Of a DNA stretch of 64,000 nt, positions 62,901-64,000 are shown one piece after another (the first letter of the stretch is position 1; every line of letters starts with the position of its first letter). The position numbers and the translations under genes are program-made. A model generated the notes under the pieces. That model had not been told where the DNA came from. It saw only the letters and a program-made list of their open reading frames with translations, and ran no database searches. The DNA is from CAZZNQ01 sp964655775 (GTDB lineage Bacteria > Planctomycetota > Brocadiia > SM23-32): positions 18,868 to 82,867 of the forward strand of contig CAZZNQ010000006.1 in NCBI GenBank assembly GCA_964655775.1, written 5' to 3'.

Positions 62901-64000
62901 AGCCGCCGGGGAACGGGCCGCTGGTGTCCGCCGAAGGACCGTCCAGTCCGTCTATCCAATCCTCGTCCCCGTCCAGGAACTCGTAAGGCGCGGCGGCCGA
63001 ACCGGACGTGTACTCCAGGAGGTACGCGGCAATCTGCCTGGCCTCGTCGTGGTCAATGTCTGCCGTGCCGTCCGAGAGCCCGTAGAGGAGCGACTTCAGC
63101 AGGACCGGATCCGAGACGGTGTTGACGTTCACCGCGTGGCGCAGCTCCGCCTCGATGGAGTCCGTTGCCGTATCATAGGGGACATTGCTGAGTTCAGTGG
63201 CATATGTGGGGTGATCCCAACTGATTACGCAGCCGTCCAACGCCGCGTTGTCTGCGTGTGCCCAACCCACACCTGGAGTCCCCCAGCAGTTACGCACAAC
63301 GCCCGTCAGTTCGTTGTTGGCTCGATCGATGCCCTCGTAGCTTATCCATTCGGGGTTGACAGGATCAGTGATGCGGATGTAGCCGGTGGCGCCGGGCGCA
63401 AGCTGGAAGCCCGTGACATCATCCACCCGGATTATCGGGACGTTATTGTTGATGGCGCCGTCAAGCTGAGTATTTCGATTAACGGAATTGACGACGCGGT
63501 ACTCGTACTCGGGGAGGCCCGAGCCGGCATCCACCGCGCGCACCAGCGTGCCGACCCCAATGCCGCGAACGAGAGCGCCCGACAGGTTGGCCGCCATGCC
63601 CGCGGTATCGGCGTTCCCGCCCGACGGCGCAGCGATGATATCGCCCTGGAGCGTGTACGGCCGCCACGAATCCGCCGTGGTGTGTGCGGCATGTACTGTT
63701 ACATAAGGACGCAGAAGGTCGAACTCCTCGGCGCTGAGGGCGTCGTACGGGCTGCCCGGCCAGGTGGGTGCAAGATTCTGATGAAAGCCCGGAGCCGCCG
63801 ATATGGCCCGCACCATGTTGACGTTCTGGAACGGCGTGTAGCTGCCGTCCTCGATACCGTCGGTTTCGGGATCGGGAATGTTGTCGCTTTCCCACCGGGA
63901 ATACTGCGTCTTATAGTTGGCGATGGCCAGGGCGATGTACCGCTGACGCGGGGTCGGGAAGGGGGGAACGGCCGTCGTATCTTGGGGCGACGGCCCGCCG
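59905..64000 (-). CDS. Very large LamG-containing GspK/PilX-like protein (5' end beyond window)
   Basis: At least 1365 residues; the frame stays open and protein-like from 63816 to base 64000 (RQRYIALAIANYKTQYSRWE), so the start lies outside. An early part, about 63170-62810, contains AVNVNTVSDPVLLKSLLYGL and DEARQIAAYLLEYTSG, like GspK helical domains. Mid-protein (about 62230-61880) is a LamG/concanavalin-type domain (MQPFAIEMWVRP, WHHIAVAAVG). It sits 57 bp before the PilW-like gene, so it is probably the scaffold of the same minor-pilin complex. The size and LamG insertion are unusual. Confidence 0.8.
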   Translation of the reverse strand, partial: GGPSPQDTTAVPPFPTPRQRYIALAIANYKTQYSRWESDNIPDPETDGIEDGSYTPFQNVNMVRAISAAPGFHQNLAPTWPGSPYDALSAEEFDLLRPYVTVHAAHTTADSWRPYTLQGDIIAAPSGGNADTAGMAANLSGALVRGIGVGTLVRAVDAGSGLPEYEYRVVNSVNRNTQLDGAINNNVPIIRVDDVTGFQLAPGATGYIRITDPVNPEWISYEGIDRANNELTGVVRNCWGTPGVGWAHADNAALDGCVISWDHPTYATELSNVPYDTATDSIEAELRHAVNVNTVSDPVLLKSLLYGLSDGTADIDHDEARQIAAYLLEYTSGSAAAPYEFLDGDEDWIDGLDGPSADTSGPFPGGWVDELDAIFTHLEGTIPISADQHALLMANFDSVAATWPAVSTMPFRPNSGTLIGLDSLSLVDNRAGVTVARAPSGPVLDRIYDVVPPLEPVWWLLRSQEEFYEHMTVTNPTSTAVYTRPRQADLPPPADDVPYTDLTDGIGGVTPSIDSLNSTRYSTAFLSPPVGSTDFNLDDAQGTVDEQAAVVPSVDNTTADGITNVHVRYLTDYTAAPQSRNIEAESVHATMQPFAIEMWVRPQEIGGTPEVLFDIGSGSWGVGDRDQVRLYLQEVGGVDRLHFRLVDETGRGYVTASSSDEFDFEPGVWHHIAVAAVGSFRDEMAMFIDGIYDRAMEWEYTYAGGTDDETTVQEGYFWPVACVVPNIQYTLSVDPLPTNNTITLSGDMTDLPDRGMVVIKHAATGSINVHEYSSKSGQQLTLTSVLGVDYALNDPVASLVPVIRTVHHEETDDVTATPQDTDSVVFFGHSNVSTAPIDARYLDAFGNPSETAPLDIEAVPVPARPELTDLGYEWLAFDPDDFPIPGIGSSFDIIARRWKVFNNAPGVLGGSLPCDPGAGFSVGADNTGGGQFQGEIDEFRITSLASGLTRPGYWDQNDPTGAPGDWLYITEWAWYDDPEIGLRLRLAPWNGEPGSPPDLHGRPYSNRAEPYPYTAGTDVTPLRESGGYIIVRDGRSVAAPSHDGYGVYQYTRYHRPAAPPSANCDCLITPDFKEVRDDLSVDPAGPDGLRANVRELRRIIPLTFITTSRLAGAIGAGDTDINNVIDSSDFPEEGYVKIEDEIIAYFGIDTSGGWDTLERPSVGGVSAYPRGAYGTTPAGHNAASLVRVLPVRHLDRYRIGANWGTHQSYDGTQLDGQMCMFSFQPPQPGRVSQVRWRFKEPLEDDQKVAVLVRVGAGVNWESDPDDLGLAVTEPDRFSNDNLWGTISQGAGLQEDSLEIFTYPGLDHPAADTVEVRFYFDLGDTHVYNTGFDPATGDVLEGEGWENMVELDRAEIEMVPESSSF

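Noticed and set aside
1..64000. tRNA or rRNA genes, CRISPR arrays, insertion sequences or prophage
   Set aside because: No cloverleaf with conserved TTCGA loop, no regularly spaced repeats, no transposase, integrase or phage structural motifs were seen.

Overview
This 64 kb window of GC-rich bacterial DNA carries about 45 protein-coding genes on both strands. No rRNA, tRNA, CRISPR array, insertion sequence or phage gene was seen. The gene content points to an uncultured member of the PVC/Planctomycetota-Lentisphaerota-Hydrogenedentota type: several sulfatase-fold enzymes (one Tat-exported), Gfo/Idh/MocA oxidoreductases, UroD-like methyltransferases, a Ser/Thr kinase, an ECF sigma/anti-sigma pair, secreted beta-helix and GH43 enzymes, and type IV pseudopilins. 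The phylum cannot be fixed from the sequence alone. Promoters are unusually readable: most are TTGnnn, a 16-18 bp spacer (mostly 17), then TAnnnT.

Layout. (1) 1-8382, minus strand: a catabolic operon of RraA-like protein, aldo/keto reductase, class V aminotransferase, two Gfo/Idh/MocA oxidoreductases around a sugar isomerase-like TIM barrel, and two tandemly duplicated sulfatase-fold enzymes with threonine at the nucleophile position. (2) 8600-13032, plus strand, divergent from (1): an isolated acetyl-CoA-synthase-like protein with the full set of six A-cluster cysteines, a secreted lipoprotein of unknown function, and a ketol-acid reductoisomerase homologue that lacks some canonical catalytic residues. 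(3) 13040-19866, minus: a Tat-exported true (Cys-type) sulfatase, a 927-residue secreted protein, and a metallophosphoesterase with a carbohydrate-binding-like tail. (4) 20419-28729, plus: a 1548-residue ankyrin/LRR/ankyrin protein followed by small membrane and repeat proteins. (5) 28774-36815: a UroD-like methyltransferase with a beta-carbonic anhydrase, an alkaline phosphatase lipoprotein, then a secreted hemicellulose-type set (beta-helix, GH43, esterase). (6) 36912-45275: a secreted unknown, an ECF sigma/anti-sigma/DUF3352-like operon, small membrane proteins, a phosphoesterase and a second UroD-like protein. (7) 45425-57235: an S9 peptidase, a TPR-REC-PAS protein, a kinase fused to a degenerate M48 peptidase, RseC-like, GAF-PAS, LapA-like, RibBA and a sugar-nucleotide epimerase. 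(8) 57355-64000, minus: two pseudopilins and a very large LamG-containing protein cut off by the window edge.

The most striking items are the orphan acetyl-CoA synthase and its KARI-like neighbour, and the membrane kinase joined to an M48 peptidase domain that has lost its zinc ligands. Next come the duplicated Thr-type sulfatase pair, a perfect promoter with a structured leader before the GAF-PAS gene, and a compact triple-palindrome element at 41156-41214.
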